From NCBI GenBank assembly GCA_016213825.1, contig JACQZP010000021.1:269109-333108 (forward strand): a stretch of 64,000 nt of DNA, in the 5' to 3' direction. How positions within the stretch are numbered: position 1 is the first letter of the stretch; each line of letters starts with the position of its first letter. Below, piece after piece: positions 9,035 to 19,000 of this stretch. The notes under the pieces were generated by a model. The model did not search any database and was not told the origin of the DNA. It was given only the letters and a program-made list of their open reading frames with translations. The DNA is from Acetobacterium woodii. GTDB lineage: Bacteria; Bacillota; Clostridia; Eubacteriales; Eubacteriaceae. The translations under genes were made by a program, and so were the position numbers.

Positions 9035-11308
9035 TTATTCATCTTCAATGATCATGTCAACAAAGATCTGTGCTATTTCTGGATCAAACTGTGTACCTGA
9101 ACAACGGTTGATCTCTTCGATGGCTTCTTCAACAGTAAGGTCATCCATATGTAATCTCATTTTTGTCATGGCATCATAAGCGTCTGCAATGGCTATGATC
9201 CGGGCTTCCAATGAGATTTCCTCACCTTTTAGCCCTTTCGGGTAACCACTTCCGTCCCAATGCTCGTGATGTTCCAAAATGTGATCCGCTATTTCAGCAA
9301 ATTCATTAGCCGAACTCAAAATCCGATAGCCGACCTCTGGATGTCGCCGTATTTCTTTCCATTCCAGCTCATCCAGCATTTCCGGCTTGTTGAGAATCCC
9401 ATCCGAAATACCGATCTTTCCAATATCATGCATCAGTCCGGCTGTTTTTAAATCTTGGGTATCTTTCGTATTCAAACCAAGTTTGTTAGCAACTTCTTCT
9501 GATAGTTTGCTGACCCTTTGAGAATGCCGCATTTCCCGGTGATTTTTTTCAAATAGCGTATTGATAACCATTCCGACCGTTTTATTGCGCATTCCCAGAC
9601 TTTCAGTCAGTTTGCGACGATACATATAGTCTTCAGCTTTTTTAAATACCTGCTGAATGTCTTCATCTTTTATATACTTTGTCTCAAAGCCAAAAGATAT
9701 GGAGACATCGACTGTTCCAACCTTTTCATTTTTGGCCAGTGTTTCAATCCGTTTGATGACTTCTTCAGTTTCTAACGAATCTGTTTTAGGCAGGAGAATC
9801 ACAAATTCATCGCCTCCCAATCTTGCGATAATATCATCGGCACGACAGGCTTTGGTAATAATTTCTGCTGATTTCTTTAGCAGTTCATCCCCCATTGCAT
9901 GACCAAAACTGTCATTCACCAGTTTTAGTCCGTTGACATCTCCCATTACCAGAGATAGTGGCAGGTTTCTAGGCGTATCCAATCGCATTAACTCTTCTTC
10001 ATAAAAGCGACGATTATAAAGACCGGTCAGCTGATCGTGATAGCTTAAAAAGGCAATTTGATCTAATTTTTGTTTTTTCTCGGTGAAATCACGAAACACC
10101 AGCACGACACCCAAAACTGCTCCATTTTCTTCCATAATTGGCGCTGCACTTTCTTCAATCGGTCGTTCAAACCCATCTCTTGATATCAATAACGTGCGAT
10201 TGGTCAGTTCTCGGATTTTTTTTGTCCTGATCACATCTTTGACAATATTTTCGAACTTTTCCCGGGTGAAAGTATCAATTACATTGAAAACCAATTCGAT
10301 GGGTTTATTTAACGCCTCTTTTTTGGTCCAGCCGGTCAAATTCTCTGCCACCCGATTAATAAATAAAACCCGCCCATCCTGATCGCAGGAGATCACACCA
10401 TCCCCAACTGAGATTAATGTCGTTTCCAATAACTTACTATCTTTTGCCAGTTGCGCTTCTAATTGGCGTTGTTCGGTCATATCAATGCCAATACCCGTAA
10501 AATATTTTTTTTCGTCAAGCGTCATGACGACGCCGTTTGAACGAATCAGCAGCTTTTCGCCATTTTTTTTAATTAAATTGGCTTCTACTTCGCCATATCC
10601 CGTTTTAAAAACCCGGTCAACCGCTGCCAAAACCCGAACGAGATCGTCCCCATCGTACCATTTATCCATGGTCATTTGGGCTAATTCGGCTGATGAATAA
10701 CCCGTCATTTCTTCGTGTTGTTTATTCCATTTAATCAGTTTTCCGGTTTCATCATAAACGTAAAGAAATCCAGGGATACTCTCAAACAAGGCTCTGACAA
10801 AAACCAGTTCCCGTTCCAGTTCTGCTTTTGCTGCGCTAAGTTGTTTGTTAAGAGCTTCCAGCTCATACGTGCGCTCTGCCACCCGTTTTTCCAAAAATAT
10901 ATTTTCTTTTCTGAGTGTCTGACTATCCATTTGATCGTCCGTAATATCCCTCACAATTGATAACAAATATGCCTTACCTGCCAGTGAAACGGGACTCGAG
11001 TTTACTTCGACCTCTCTGATTTCGCCATTTGACAACCGATGTTTAAAATAAAACTTATTTCTTCTGCTTTCTTTGGCACTTTCGACTTCTTGCTTGAGTA
11101 TTTCTTCATTTAGACAATTGAAATGACTAATTTTTTTTGTGACCATTTCATCATGTGTTAAACCATAAAACAAACAGGCCGAGTGATTGCAATCTTCGAT
11201 TTTTAATGAATCCGGATTGATCAGAAGCATGATTTCCTGATTGTGTCTAAATAGTTCTTCAAAAAAAGATTCTTTATTGTAACGCTGGTCGTTCTTCTGA
11301 ACATCCAT
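9035..11308 (-). CDS. PAS-PAS-PAS-GGDEF-HD-GYP protein, bifunctional c-di-GMP enzyme
   Basis: 757 residues. I place the start at 11308 because GGAGGTG sits just upstream; an in-frame ATG at 11326 would lie before that site. Domains: three PAS domains (about 15-130, 180-290, 295-415), a GGDEF domain (about 430-590) with an intact RLGGDEF active site and an RADD inhibitory site five residues before it, then HD-GYP (about 600-757) with MHDIGKIG, HPEVGYRIL and HHEHWDGSGYPKGL. It therefore keeps residues for both making c-di-GMP and degrading it. No membrane segment is evident, so PAS sensing is probably cytosolic. One of three c-di-GMP genes within 10 kb, and upstream of GEMM-I-controlled genes. 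Confidence 0.95.
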   Translation of the reverse strand: MDVQKNDQRYNKESFFEELFRHNQEIMLLINPDSLKIEDCNHSACLFYGLTHDEMVTKKISHFNCLNEEILKQEVESAKESRRNKFYFKHRLSNGEIREVEVNSSPVSLAGKAYLLSIVRDITDDQMDSQTLRKENIFLEKRVAERTYELEALNKQLSAAKAELERELVFVRALFESIPGFLYVYDETGKLIKWNKQHEEMTGYSSAELAQMTMDKWYDGDDLVRVLAAVDRVFKTGYGEVEANLIKKNGEKLLIRSNGVVMTLDEKKYFTGIGIDMTEQRQLEAQLAKDSKLLETTLISVGDGVISCDQDGRVLFINRVAENLTGWTKKEALNKPIELVFNVIDTFTREKFENIVKDVIRTKKIRELTNRTLLISRDGFERPIEESAAPIMEENGAVLGVVLVFRDFTEKKQKLDQIAFLSYHDQLTGLYNRRFYEEELMRLDTPRNLPLSLVMGDVNGLKLVNDSFGHAMGDELLKKSAEIITKACRADDIIARLGGDEFVILLPKTDSLETEEVIKRIETLAKNEKVGTVDVSISFGFETKYIKDEDIQQVFKKAEDYMYRRKLTESLGMRNKTVGMVINTLFEKNHREMRHSQRVSKLSEEVANKLGLNTKDTQDLKTAGLMHDIGKIGISDGILNKPEMLDELEWKEIRRHPEVGYRILSSANEFAEIADHILEHHEHWDGSGYPKGLKGEEISLEARIIAIADAYDAMTKMRLHMDDLTVEEAIEEINRCSGTQFDPEIAQIFVDMIIEDE

Positions 11309-11489
11309 TTTCTTCACCTCCATCAAATTCTGTTCAGTTGCTATTGACCTAAGTCCACTTTGTATTGTGCCAACATCTTTATGGTTGACTGAACTCAGTT
11401 TATTATTAAACTATCTACCCTTGAATCCGCCCTGCTAATCATTTGCAATTTATTTTTCGTTGCCAAAACACTATCTGGGGATCAAAAAA

Positions 11490-11634
11490 TAACGAACTTC
11501 GGTTGCTTTGGTGCAGTTTCCACAAACAATTTCGTAACGTGTAGGCGAACAGTTCAGCGAACTGTCCGCCGTACAGTGTAGAAATTGTTTCGTGCGAAAC
11601 TGGGCACAAAGCTCACGGCACTTTCGCAATTACT
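11490..11634. repeat. Palindromic dispersed element, copy A (full-length type)
   Basis: About 145 bases in the 375-base gap between two minus-strand genes. GTGCAGTTTCCACAAACAAT and its continuation pair with a downstream arm ending CGAAACTGGGCAC, with the centre GAACAGTTC AGC GAACTGTCC, so the element could fold into one long hairpin. The right end reads CTCACGGCACTTTCGCAATT. The same sequence recurs at 46.2 and 49.7 kb, with short relatives at 53.2 and 62.3 kb. It is flanked by imperfect 26-base direct repeats (11464-11489 and 11635-11660, 21 of 26 identical). The rest of the gap (11309-11463) shows nothing I can name. Confidence 0.8.
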
Positions 11635-11656
11635 CAAAACATTCTTTGATGATCAA

Positions 11657-11693
11657 AAAACAAAAGCACCAATCTGATGATCAGTGCTTTTGT
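11657..11693 (-). terminator. Terminator of the QueG-like/SPFH operon
   Basis: AAAAGCAC pairs with GTGCTTTT around a 14-base loop, immediately after the SPFH stop. On the minus strand it ends in TTTTGTTTTTT. Confidence 0.85.
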
Positions 11694-11700
11694 TAAGTAA

Positions 11701-12555
11701 TTATTTTTCAATTGGTAAAATTCCAGACATTTCACCGATTACATTAATCAGTTGGGCGTTTGATGGCACAACAATTTTGGCATTGTTTTTTAAGGCGATT
11801 TCGGTGGTCTGTAATTGCTTTAATAATTGGGCGTTTCCAACAAAATACTCTTCAGCCGCTTCATTAACTAATTTGATTGCAAACGCCTCGCCTTCTGCTT
11901 CAAGAATTCGAGCTTGTTTGATCCCCTCTGCTTTTTTGATTTCCGCCCGTTTTACCCCATCTGCTGTCGTTTCTGCTGCAGTGGCAAAATCGATTGCCGC
12001 AACTTTTTCATTTTCTGCTTTAACGACCTTGTTCATGGTTTCCTGAACATCCTGAGGTGGATCAATTTCTCTTAACTCAGCCCGAACAATATCGATGCCC
12101 CATTTGTCCGTTTCTTCTTTTAATGTTTTAAGCAAATCCGTATTAATAATACTTCGTTCACTGTTTGCCGATTTTAATGTCATTGTCCCGATGATATTAC
12201 GTAAGGTGGTCCGGGCAAGGTTGACAATCTGCACCTTATAATTATTGACGTTATAAACGGAGTTCTTGACACTCTCCTCGTCAGGTTTGACCTTAAAATA
12301 AATCTGAGCATCAACAGTTGCATTAAGATTATCATTGGTAATAATGACCTGCGGCTCAGCATTAAACATTTGCTCCGTGACATTTACAATATAAATTTTT
12401 TGCACCCCGATTATGATCCAGTGAAAACCAGGTTCTGCATACTTTGTGTACTTTCCGAATGTTTCAATTAGACCACGACTTGTTGGTCGAATAATCCGAA
12501 CCCCAGCCAGAAAAAAAGCTAACGCAAGAACGAGAATCAGAATAAATAAAATCAT
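11701..12555 (-). CDS. SPFH/Band 7 (stomatin/prohibitin-like) membrane protein
   Basis: 284 residues. One N-terminal hydrophobic segment (MILFILILVLALAFFLAGV) anchors a Band 7 domain (IRPTSRGLIETFGKYTKYAEPG, LREIDPPQDVQETMNKVVKA), followed by an alanine/glutamate-rich coiled region (about 165-240, EKVAAIDFATAAETTADG, RILEAEGEAFAIKLVNEAAE). This is the stomatin/QmcA layout; such proteins form oligomeric scaffolds in membrane microdomains. No NfeD-type partner is adjacent. It is the last gene of a three-gene operon, 15 bases after the unknown gene, with an AAGGAG site at the right spacing for the ATG at 12555. Confidence 0.9.
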   Translation of the reverse strand: MILFILILVLALAFFLAGVRIIRPTSRGLIETFGKYTKYAEPGFHWIIIGVQKIYIVNVTEQMFNAEPQVIITNDNLNATVDAQIYFKVKPDEESVKNSVYNVNNYKVQIVNLARTTLRNIIGTMTLKSANSERSIINTDLLKTLKEETDKWGIDIVRAELREIDPPQDVQETMNKVVKAENEKVAAIDFATAAETTADGVKRAEIKKAEGIKQARILEAEGEAFAIKLVNEAAEEYFVGNAQLLKQLQTTEIALKNNAKIVVPSNAQLINVIGEMSGILPIEK

Positions 12556-12570
12556 GTTTTTATACTCCTT

Positions 12571-13116
12571 CTAATAGTCCCCGAGAGGGAAATAATCACC
12601 AGTTTCGGACATGCCAACCGGATAGTGACATCGATTCAACCAGTTTGTACTACTAAGTTCCGGAATCGGTGGCAGATTGAGGCAATGTTTAAAGCCTTCT
12701 CGAACAATGTCAACAACCTCCTGATCAATATCCGTTGCCACCTCATCAAAGACTTCCCAGCCTTTTTCAGGTAGGTGCAGCAAAATAATCTGCGTCTTGT
12801 TTCCCAACGTATAGGTGTCCAAAACCTTAAAATGCGAACCTGAATCAATGACACAAAGCCCCCAGTGGGTATTGTGCTCATAGGCTTGCATATTGGCATA
12901 ATGATTGGACAAAATTGCCAAACGATGCGTCGTGACCATCCCTCCTCTTCGCAAACTGGCATCAGTAAAACCCAGTTCTTTTAAGATCATCCCAACTTTA
13001 TATTTTGATCCCAGATCGCCAAGATTGGTGTCTCGGATCAGCAGGGTAATGCCCGGATAGGTAAACTGCATTAGTTTTTCTAATTCTTCTGACTTTTTAA
13101 ACTTATCTGTTAACAT
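12571..13116 (-). CDS. Uncharacterised protein in the SPFH operon
   Basis: 181 residues from the ATG at 13116, which has GGAGT upstream. A longer frame back to 13218 overlaps the preceding gene and is rejected. I do not recognise the family. It looks soluble, with no signal peptide or membrane segment, and contains stretches such as ITLLIRDTNLGDLGSKYKVG, TTHRLAILSNHYANMQAYE and NTHWGLCVIDSGSHFKVLDT, which suggest a compact alpha/beta domain. It starts 4 bases after the QueG-like gene's stop, so it is very likely co-translated with it. Confidence 0.75.
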   Translation of the reverse strand: MLTDKFKKSEELEKLMQFTYPGITLLIRDTNLGDLGSKYKVGMILKELGFTDASLRRGGMVTTHRLAILSNHYANMQAYEHNTHWGLCVIDSGSHFKVLDTYTLGNKTQIILLHLPEKGWEVFDEVATDIDQEVVDIVREGFKHCLNLPPIPELSSTNWLNRCHYPVGMSETGDYFPLGDY

Positions 13117-13120
13117 TTTA

Positions 13121-13957
13121 TTACTCCATATTGCCTGGTATCCCACTCTCACAGGGTACGTTGACCTGGCACTTTCCACAACCATACCGGGGCTTGAATT
13201 TTTCTGCGGTTTTATCAAGAAAAATACTGCATAACCGGTGATCTTTTCCTTTTTGAAGAGAAATAGCTTTAACTGGACATTGTTTTACACAAGCACCACA
13301 CTTGGTACAATAAGCATTATATACTTCATACGGATGTTGATTTGATTCCAACTCAAGTTCAGTCACCAGACTTCCAAACCTTCCGGCAATTCCCTTTTCG
13401 GTGATCAGTCCTTTTGAAAGTCCAAAGGTACCCAATCCAGCGAGATAGGCAATATGCCGCTCCGACCAATTACTGGTAAACGCCAGTGGTTCTCCGCACA
13501 GTTCTTCGATCGGCTCCGTAATACTGAAAAACTTCTTATCCATGGAAGGAATCACAGTCTCGAAACCAGCCTGATTGATACTGCTTTGCAAATGAATCAA
13601 CAGACTTCGTAATAATTGATGGCCTTCAATTCGACCGACCAGCCATCCCCAGGAAGGCCATATTTTCTGCTCCCGGTTGCTGGCCTTTACCGCCTCAGAA
13701 AATGGCAGAAAAAAGGAAATCACTGTTTTTGCTGTTGGCAGCCATTCTTGGGGATTTCTGAAATGACAACCAATGACTTCCGGCTTTTTGAGGATTGCAA
13801 ATGTCTCATCACTGGCATCACAAAACCCAAAAATAGGACCATCATAGATTCTTTTTCCAACTAAATCTTTTGGTGTATTATTTTCCATCTTTATCTGATT
13901 AAATGATGATGTTTCGATAAAGTTTGATGCTACTTGTACGATATCGTTTTTGTCCAT
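13121..13957 (-). CDS. Epoxyqueuosine reductase (QueG)-like 4Fe-4S ferredoxin-domain protein
   Basis: 278 residues. The C-terminal third holds CTKCGACVKQCPVKAI (CX2CX2CX3CP, one 4Fe-4S cluster) and a second cysteine group (CSIFLDK, YGCGKCQVNVPC) for another cluster. The N-terminal part (about 60-200) resembles the cobalamin-binding region of QueG-like proteins (SNWSERHIAYLAGLGTFGLS). True QueG is usually longer and acts in tRNA queuosine synthesis; no queuosine genes are nearby, so this may be a diverged redox paralog, as is common in Clostridia. First gene of a three-gene operon with an unknown gene and an SPFH gene. Confidence 0.82.
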   Translation of the reverse strand: MDKNDIVQVASNFIETSSFNQIKMENNTPKDLVGKRIYDGPIFGFCDASDETFAILKKPEVIGCHFRNPQEWLPTAKTVISFFLPFSEAVKASNREQKIWPSWGWLVGRIEGHQLLRSLLIHLQSSINQAGFETVIPSMDKKFFSITEPIEELCGEPLAFTSNWSERHIAYLAGLGTFGLSKGLITEKGIAGRFGSLVTELELESNQHPYEVYNAYCTKCGACVKQCPVKAISLQKGKDHRLCSIFLDKTAEKFKPRYGCGKCQVNVPCESGIPGNME

Positions 13958-13993
13958 TTTAAGCCTCTCGATCAGATTTCACATTTTACTTTT

Positions 13994-14022
13994 ATTATAA
14001 ACCAATACTTCAACTTTGTAAA
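13994..14022 (-). promoter_or_regulatory. Sigma-A promoter of the QueG-like/SPFH operon
   Basis: On the minus strand TTTACA, a 17-base spacer and a perfect TATAAT, about 37 bases before the ATG at 13957. Confidence 0.65.
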
Positions 14023-14121
14023 TTTTTACTTGAAAACGAACACAGTAATTGGGTTTAAGTCCATAAAATAAGGTTTATTTCATAAATAGCATGTTGATTT
14101 TTAAATAATAGCTAAAAATAA

Positions 14122-16053
14122 CTATTTCAGTTCAAATCTGGATTTTGAGATCCGAGACTTATCCTTATACATCTGTTCATCCGCCTGTTGCATTAACAAC
14201 TCCATTGACAACTCAGAATCGATGGTAATCGTATAACCCACGGATAACCCAATTTTGCGATGATCGTCTAATATTTCCTCATTATAGCTGACAATTGACT
14301 GCTTTATACAATAAACAAATTGCTCCGCCATGGCTTCTTCACAGTCGTTAATAATAGCTAAAAATTCGTCCCCACCGATCCGCACGACGGTGTCTGCTTC
14401 TCTGAAACATGTACTTAAAAATCCTGCCACCTGCGTAATCAATTCATCCCCAGCCAGATGCCCATAGTGATCATTAACGTATTTCAGCCGGTCAATATCA
14501 AACATAAAGATACAAACGGGATGATCCGGTTGGGGGTTTAACGCCAACTGTTTCAAATAGGTTCGATTATATAAACCAGTGAGTTGATCATGATAAACCA
14601 GATAAAGAATTTCTTCCTCCGCTTGTTTTCGCTTTGTAATATCGATAAAGAAATTCAAAGTAGCCGGTTTACCTTGCCAGTCAATAATAATGGAGTTCAT
14701 CTCCAACCATCGAATATCCCCATCTTTTCTTAACATTTTAAATGTACTGGCCATTTTTGTTTCATCACCGCGCAGATATTGAAAATGGTTTTCTGAAAGA
14801 CGTTGTTGATCTTCTGGATGAATTATTTTTTCTAAGGGTAATGACAACAATTCTTCTTTTGAATAACCAGATAATTCCACCGTTTTTTGATTACAAAGCT
14901 GTGGTTTGCCATCTTGTATCACAACAATGGCTTCCACAGCGTTTTCAAAAAGCAGTCGGTATTGTTCCTCGCTGGTTCGTAAGGCTTTCTCTGAAGCCTT
15001 TCTGGCAAGAATGTCCTCTCGCAGATATTGACTCGTTATTTCTAATTCACTTTGACGCAACGCCAGTTGCTTATTTAGTTTCCCCAGTTGTCGAATATAC
15101 AGAAAGCTTAGCAGTATTACGACACCAAAGATTAAAACGATCCAGGCAATTAATTCATAATCGTAGGACTCAACCGTGATGGAGACATATTGATTGATAA
15201 TTTTTTGGACCTCCTGAGGAGTCAGGGTTGCAATCCCTTTATTCAAAATATCCCGAAGCATGGGTTGCGAATTAACAACGCCTAACCGAAAATTATTGGT
15301 ATAATTGGGCAAGTCCTCGACAATTTTCAGGTTAAAAAAGCCTTCCTGTTTAATGGTATAGGCAGCCATGGTCATGGATCTCAAAGTCATATCCGCCTGA
15401 CGATTTTCCACCATTTTTATAGCGTCTACCTCTGAATCCACCAGAATAATCCCAATATTCGGATATTCACGGCGAATGCGTTCTTCGGTGCTGGTTCCTT
15501 TTGGCAGCGCCATGGTTTCACCATACAGATCTGATAAATTCGCAATGAAAGGATGATCTTCCCGGGAAATAAGAACACTAGGATCAGTAAAATAGGTATT
15601 GGTAAATATAAGCCATCCTTCTCGTACAGGGGTATCATTTAAAAAGCTCAATACGACACATCCGCCGACTTGGGACTCATCCAGGCTTGCTTCCCAGTTG
15701 TCGGTCGGTACCAATTCCAGGGTTACGCCCGAACGCTCTGCAATTAAGTCAATGAGATCTGCAGCAATGCCTGAGTATTTTCCTGAAGCATCAATTTCTT
15801 CATAAGGTATCCAGTCCGGGTCAACACAGATTTTTACTGGACCTAACACATCAAGATATGCTTGTTCCTCAGGTGTGAGGTCCACCATTACTTTATTTTC
15901 AGCTGTTTGGGAGGCACCAATTTGATCCAATTGGACGGATTTGTTGTTCGCTGAACCTAAGCGCTCAATCACAAATATGGCAGCCAATAAGATTAGAACC
16001 AATACGATTAAAATGGTGTAGCGTTTTTTATTTTGATCTGCAGTTTGAACCAT
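14122..16053 (-). CDS. Membrane diguanylate cyclase with extracellular SBP domain and PAS domain
   Basis: 643 residues: membrane segment (about 12-32), exported periplasmic-binding-protein-like domain of the SBP_bac_3 type (about 65-290, VKICVDPDWIPYEEIDASGK), second membrane segment (about 300-320), PAS domain (about 360-475), GGDEF domain (about 480-643). The active site RIGGDEF is intact and an READ inhibitory site sits five residues before it, so product-inhibited c-di-GMP synthesis is likely. The binding domain suggests sensing of an external amino-acid-like solute, which is inference. It follows the GGDEF/EAL gene by 28 bases with its own GGAGG, so maker and breaker are probably co-transcribed. 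Confidence 0.94.
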   Translation of the reverse strand: MVQTADQNKKRYTILIVLVLILLAAIFVIERLGSANNKSVQLDQIGASQTAENKVMVDLTPEEQAYLDVLGPVKICVDPDWIPYEEIDASGKYSGIAADLIDLIAERSGVTLELVPTDNWEASLDESQVGGCVVLSFLNDTPVREGWLIFTNTYFTDPSVLISREDHPFIANLSDLYGETMALPKGTSTEERIRREYPNIGIILVDSEVDAIKMVENRQADMTLRSMTMAAYTIKQEGFFNLKIVEDLPNYTNNFRLGVVNSQPMLRDILNKGIATLTPQEVQKIINQYVSITVESYDYELIAWIVLIFGVVILLSFLYIRQLGKLNKQLALRQSELEITSQYLREDILARKASEKALRTSEEQYRLLFENAVEAIVVIQDGKPQLCNQKTVELSGYSKEELLSLPLEKIIHPEDQQRLSENHFQYLRGDETKMASTFKMLRKDGDIRWLEMNSIIIDWQGKPATLNFFIDITKRKQAEEEILYLVYHDQLTGLYNRTYLKQLALNPQPDHPVCIFMFDIDRLKYVNDHYGHLAGDELITQVAGFLSTCFREADTVVRIGGDEFLAIINDCEEAMAEQFVYCIKQSIVSYNEEILDDHRKIGLSVGYTITIDSELSMELLMQQADEQMYKDKSRISKSRFELK

Positions 16054-16081
16054 AAAGCCTCCATACCCCTAATATTACATG

Positions 16082-19000
16082 CTAAATCTGCTGTTTTAGT
16101 ATTTCCTCAATGGCGGTTGCATCAAGGGGTTTATAATAGTAATATCCCTGGATCAAATCGCATTGTGATGTTTTTAAAAAAGCGATCTGATCCTCGTCTT
16201 CAACCCCTTCAGCTACGATTGATAAGCCCAGACTTTTGCCCAGCTGAATTATGGCATTGGCGATCGCCTGATCCTTATGATTATGACCGATACCATCAAT
16301 AAACTGCTTGTCCATTTTCAGCCGATCCAATGGCAGCATTTTTAATCGACCCAGAGAAGAATATTCCGTTCCAAAATCATCGATTGCAATTGAAACGCCA
16401 ATTTGTTTTAACCCATTGAGTTTTTCAATAATTTCTTCAAACTCTAATATGGCTGTACTCTCGGTAATTTCCACTTCCAGATATTCCGGCTGAAGACCGG
16501 TTTTTTTCAGAATGCCTTCAACCTGACTGATAAACTGTGGATTTTTAAACTGGCTGGCTGAAATATTAACCGCCATAATAACGGGATCCATACCCATATT
16601 CTGCCAGGCCATACTTTGACGACAAGCGGTTTCCAGCACCCATTCTCCGATGGGGTTGATCAGGCTGGTCTGTTCCGCTAATGGGATAATCACCGCTGGT
16701 GAAATTAAACCCAATTCCGGATGCTGCCATCGTAGCAGGGATTCTACTCCAGTAACCTTTCCGTTGCTCAAGCATACCTGGGGTTGATAATTGACAAATA
16801 GCTCATTTTTTTCAAGCGCCCGATACAGTGCACTTGTCAGTTGATTCTGTCGGATCACTTCTCCTTTTATAGCTGCCGAGCATAATAGGTACTGATTTCG
16901 GCCTTTCTCTTTCGCCTTGAATTTTGCAATATCAGCATTCATAATCAGCTCTTCCGGATCTTTCCCATCAATGGGATAGATTGCGATCCCGGCACTGGCG
17001 GTCATAAAAAATTCCTGTCCTTTCAGAATAAAGGGTTCATAGAAAAGATTCATTAACTTTTCTGCAATCGAAATTATTTGGTCTTCGTCACTTACATGAT
17101 TGATCATCACTAAAAATTCGTCGCCACTGAAACGTGAAACCAGATCATTTTTGCTCAGAACACTTTTGATTTTTTCGCCCACCAGATAGAGTAATTCATC
17201 ACCCATACTATGACCGACCGTATCATTAACGGTTTTAAATGAATCCAGGTCAAGAAAAACAACACTCAGATGATTGTCCGAAAACTCCTGCTTGACAATG
17301 CTGAAATAAACGTAATTTGTAAACAGATTTCGGTTTGGTAGCTTGGTGACTTCGTCATAATGCGCGATGAAACTTAATTCTTTTTCTGCATCAATCCGTG
17401 TCAACGTATCCCCCAGAATATTGGCGATTATCTTGACGAAATTGAGGTGATCATCCTGCCATTCGATAATCTTAGTTTCGGTGTCAAATCCCCAAAATCC
17501 AATGACCTTATCTTTGCTTGTTATCGGTGCGATAATCTCAGATTTAAGTAAATTAATATCAAGATTAAATAATTCAGCATTAACAAATTCTGGAAGTTTG
17601 CTGACATCTGAAGCGACAAATAGTTCATTACCAAGGATTTTTTCCATCCGCCAGTGACCGGAATCAATCGGAATATTCTGAATCCGATCGATTCCGGATT
17701 CAATGCCTGGGCGACAATAATCTTTTAACCCTGAAAATGTTTTTTTCTCTCGGTCAAACAAGCAGATATAGGTTCGATCGACCGCAAAAAACTCGCAGCT
17801 TGTTTTTAATAAATAGTCGATGTTTTCATCAAAATTTTGCTGATTTATACCAACACAATCCGTCGAAATCTGAGTGATCAATTCTTGTAATTTCATTTTT
17901 TCAGAGGTTTCATTCAGCCTCAATAAAAAAAGTTTGTTTATATAATAGCACAGCCAAATCGCGATGCAAAAAAGACCGATTCGCACCGAATAGTCGACCC
18001 CGCTTACTTTAACATAGGTGATTGGCATTACCACCCAAATGATGATTTGAGTGATAATAATCGAAAGGGCCATGATTCCCAAAAGGATTTTTTCTCTAAA
18101 TACTAAAAAAGCAATAATCAGTACAAATGGAAATGCCCAAATTGTAACGCCCCCATATTCAGTGAACTTTAAAGTCACAATCGGAATCAGCAGCGCAAGT
18201 AAACACACACTGACTAAATCCTTATGGCGCTCGGTCAGATCCAGTCGTTGCACTAGCTGCAGGATAATCCCGAAACTAATCAGGACACCACTTAAAATCA
18301 AAACTTCTGTCAGCGTCGACTCCTTACTCATCAAATATTGAGTGATAAAATTAAGGATACCTCCTAAAATCAGAGCGATCGATAGGTAAACATAGACTTT
18401 TTTTATTGCGATCACATTAAGAATCGCCCCATCCGATTCCACTGACCGAGGAATAATGAGACCAAAATAGCTTTTGTTATAGAACATCATAAACATCGGC
18501 AAGGCCATGAATATCGGTGCCATCTGAGGTATGGTAATACCCAGATAGGTATTGCTGAGAATATCCGTTAAAGTTGCCAGCAGAAAAACTAAAAAATACG
18601 AACCAATAATCGTTAATGCTTGTTTTTTGATCATTAACTCATTTTTTTTAAGATTCCAACGCCAAACCAGTATCATACTGATCATTGAATAGGCAATATA
18701 ATAAATGCCATGGAAAACATCCCAACTTGTATTTTGAGCCACATTGATCCACCCCCATTGGGTATTAACCAGGGCATAAAGTGGCGGGGCCAGATTATTT
18801 GAAATTGAAAAAACGAAGATGACAATTGCAGCGGGTAAATAGATTATGAAATAAATCCACCATTGTTTCAGAATGTTTTTCTTTTCCGTAAATAGTAACG
18901 AAAAATGTAAAAGAATCGCAAAAAACGCTCCCCATCCAATAGCTGAAAAACGACGCCAGAACAAGCACGTTTGATAATCACTAGCTGAGATAGCAATAGT

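Noticed and set aside
13958-14121. preQ1 riboswitch before the QueG-like gene
   Set aside because: No preQ1 aptamer sequence is visible; only a sigma-A promoter is supported.
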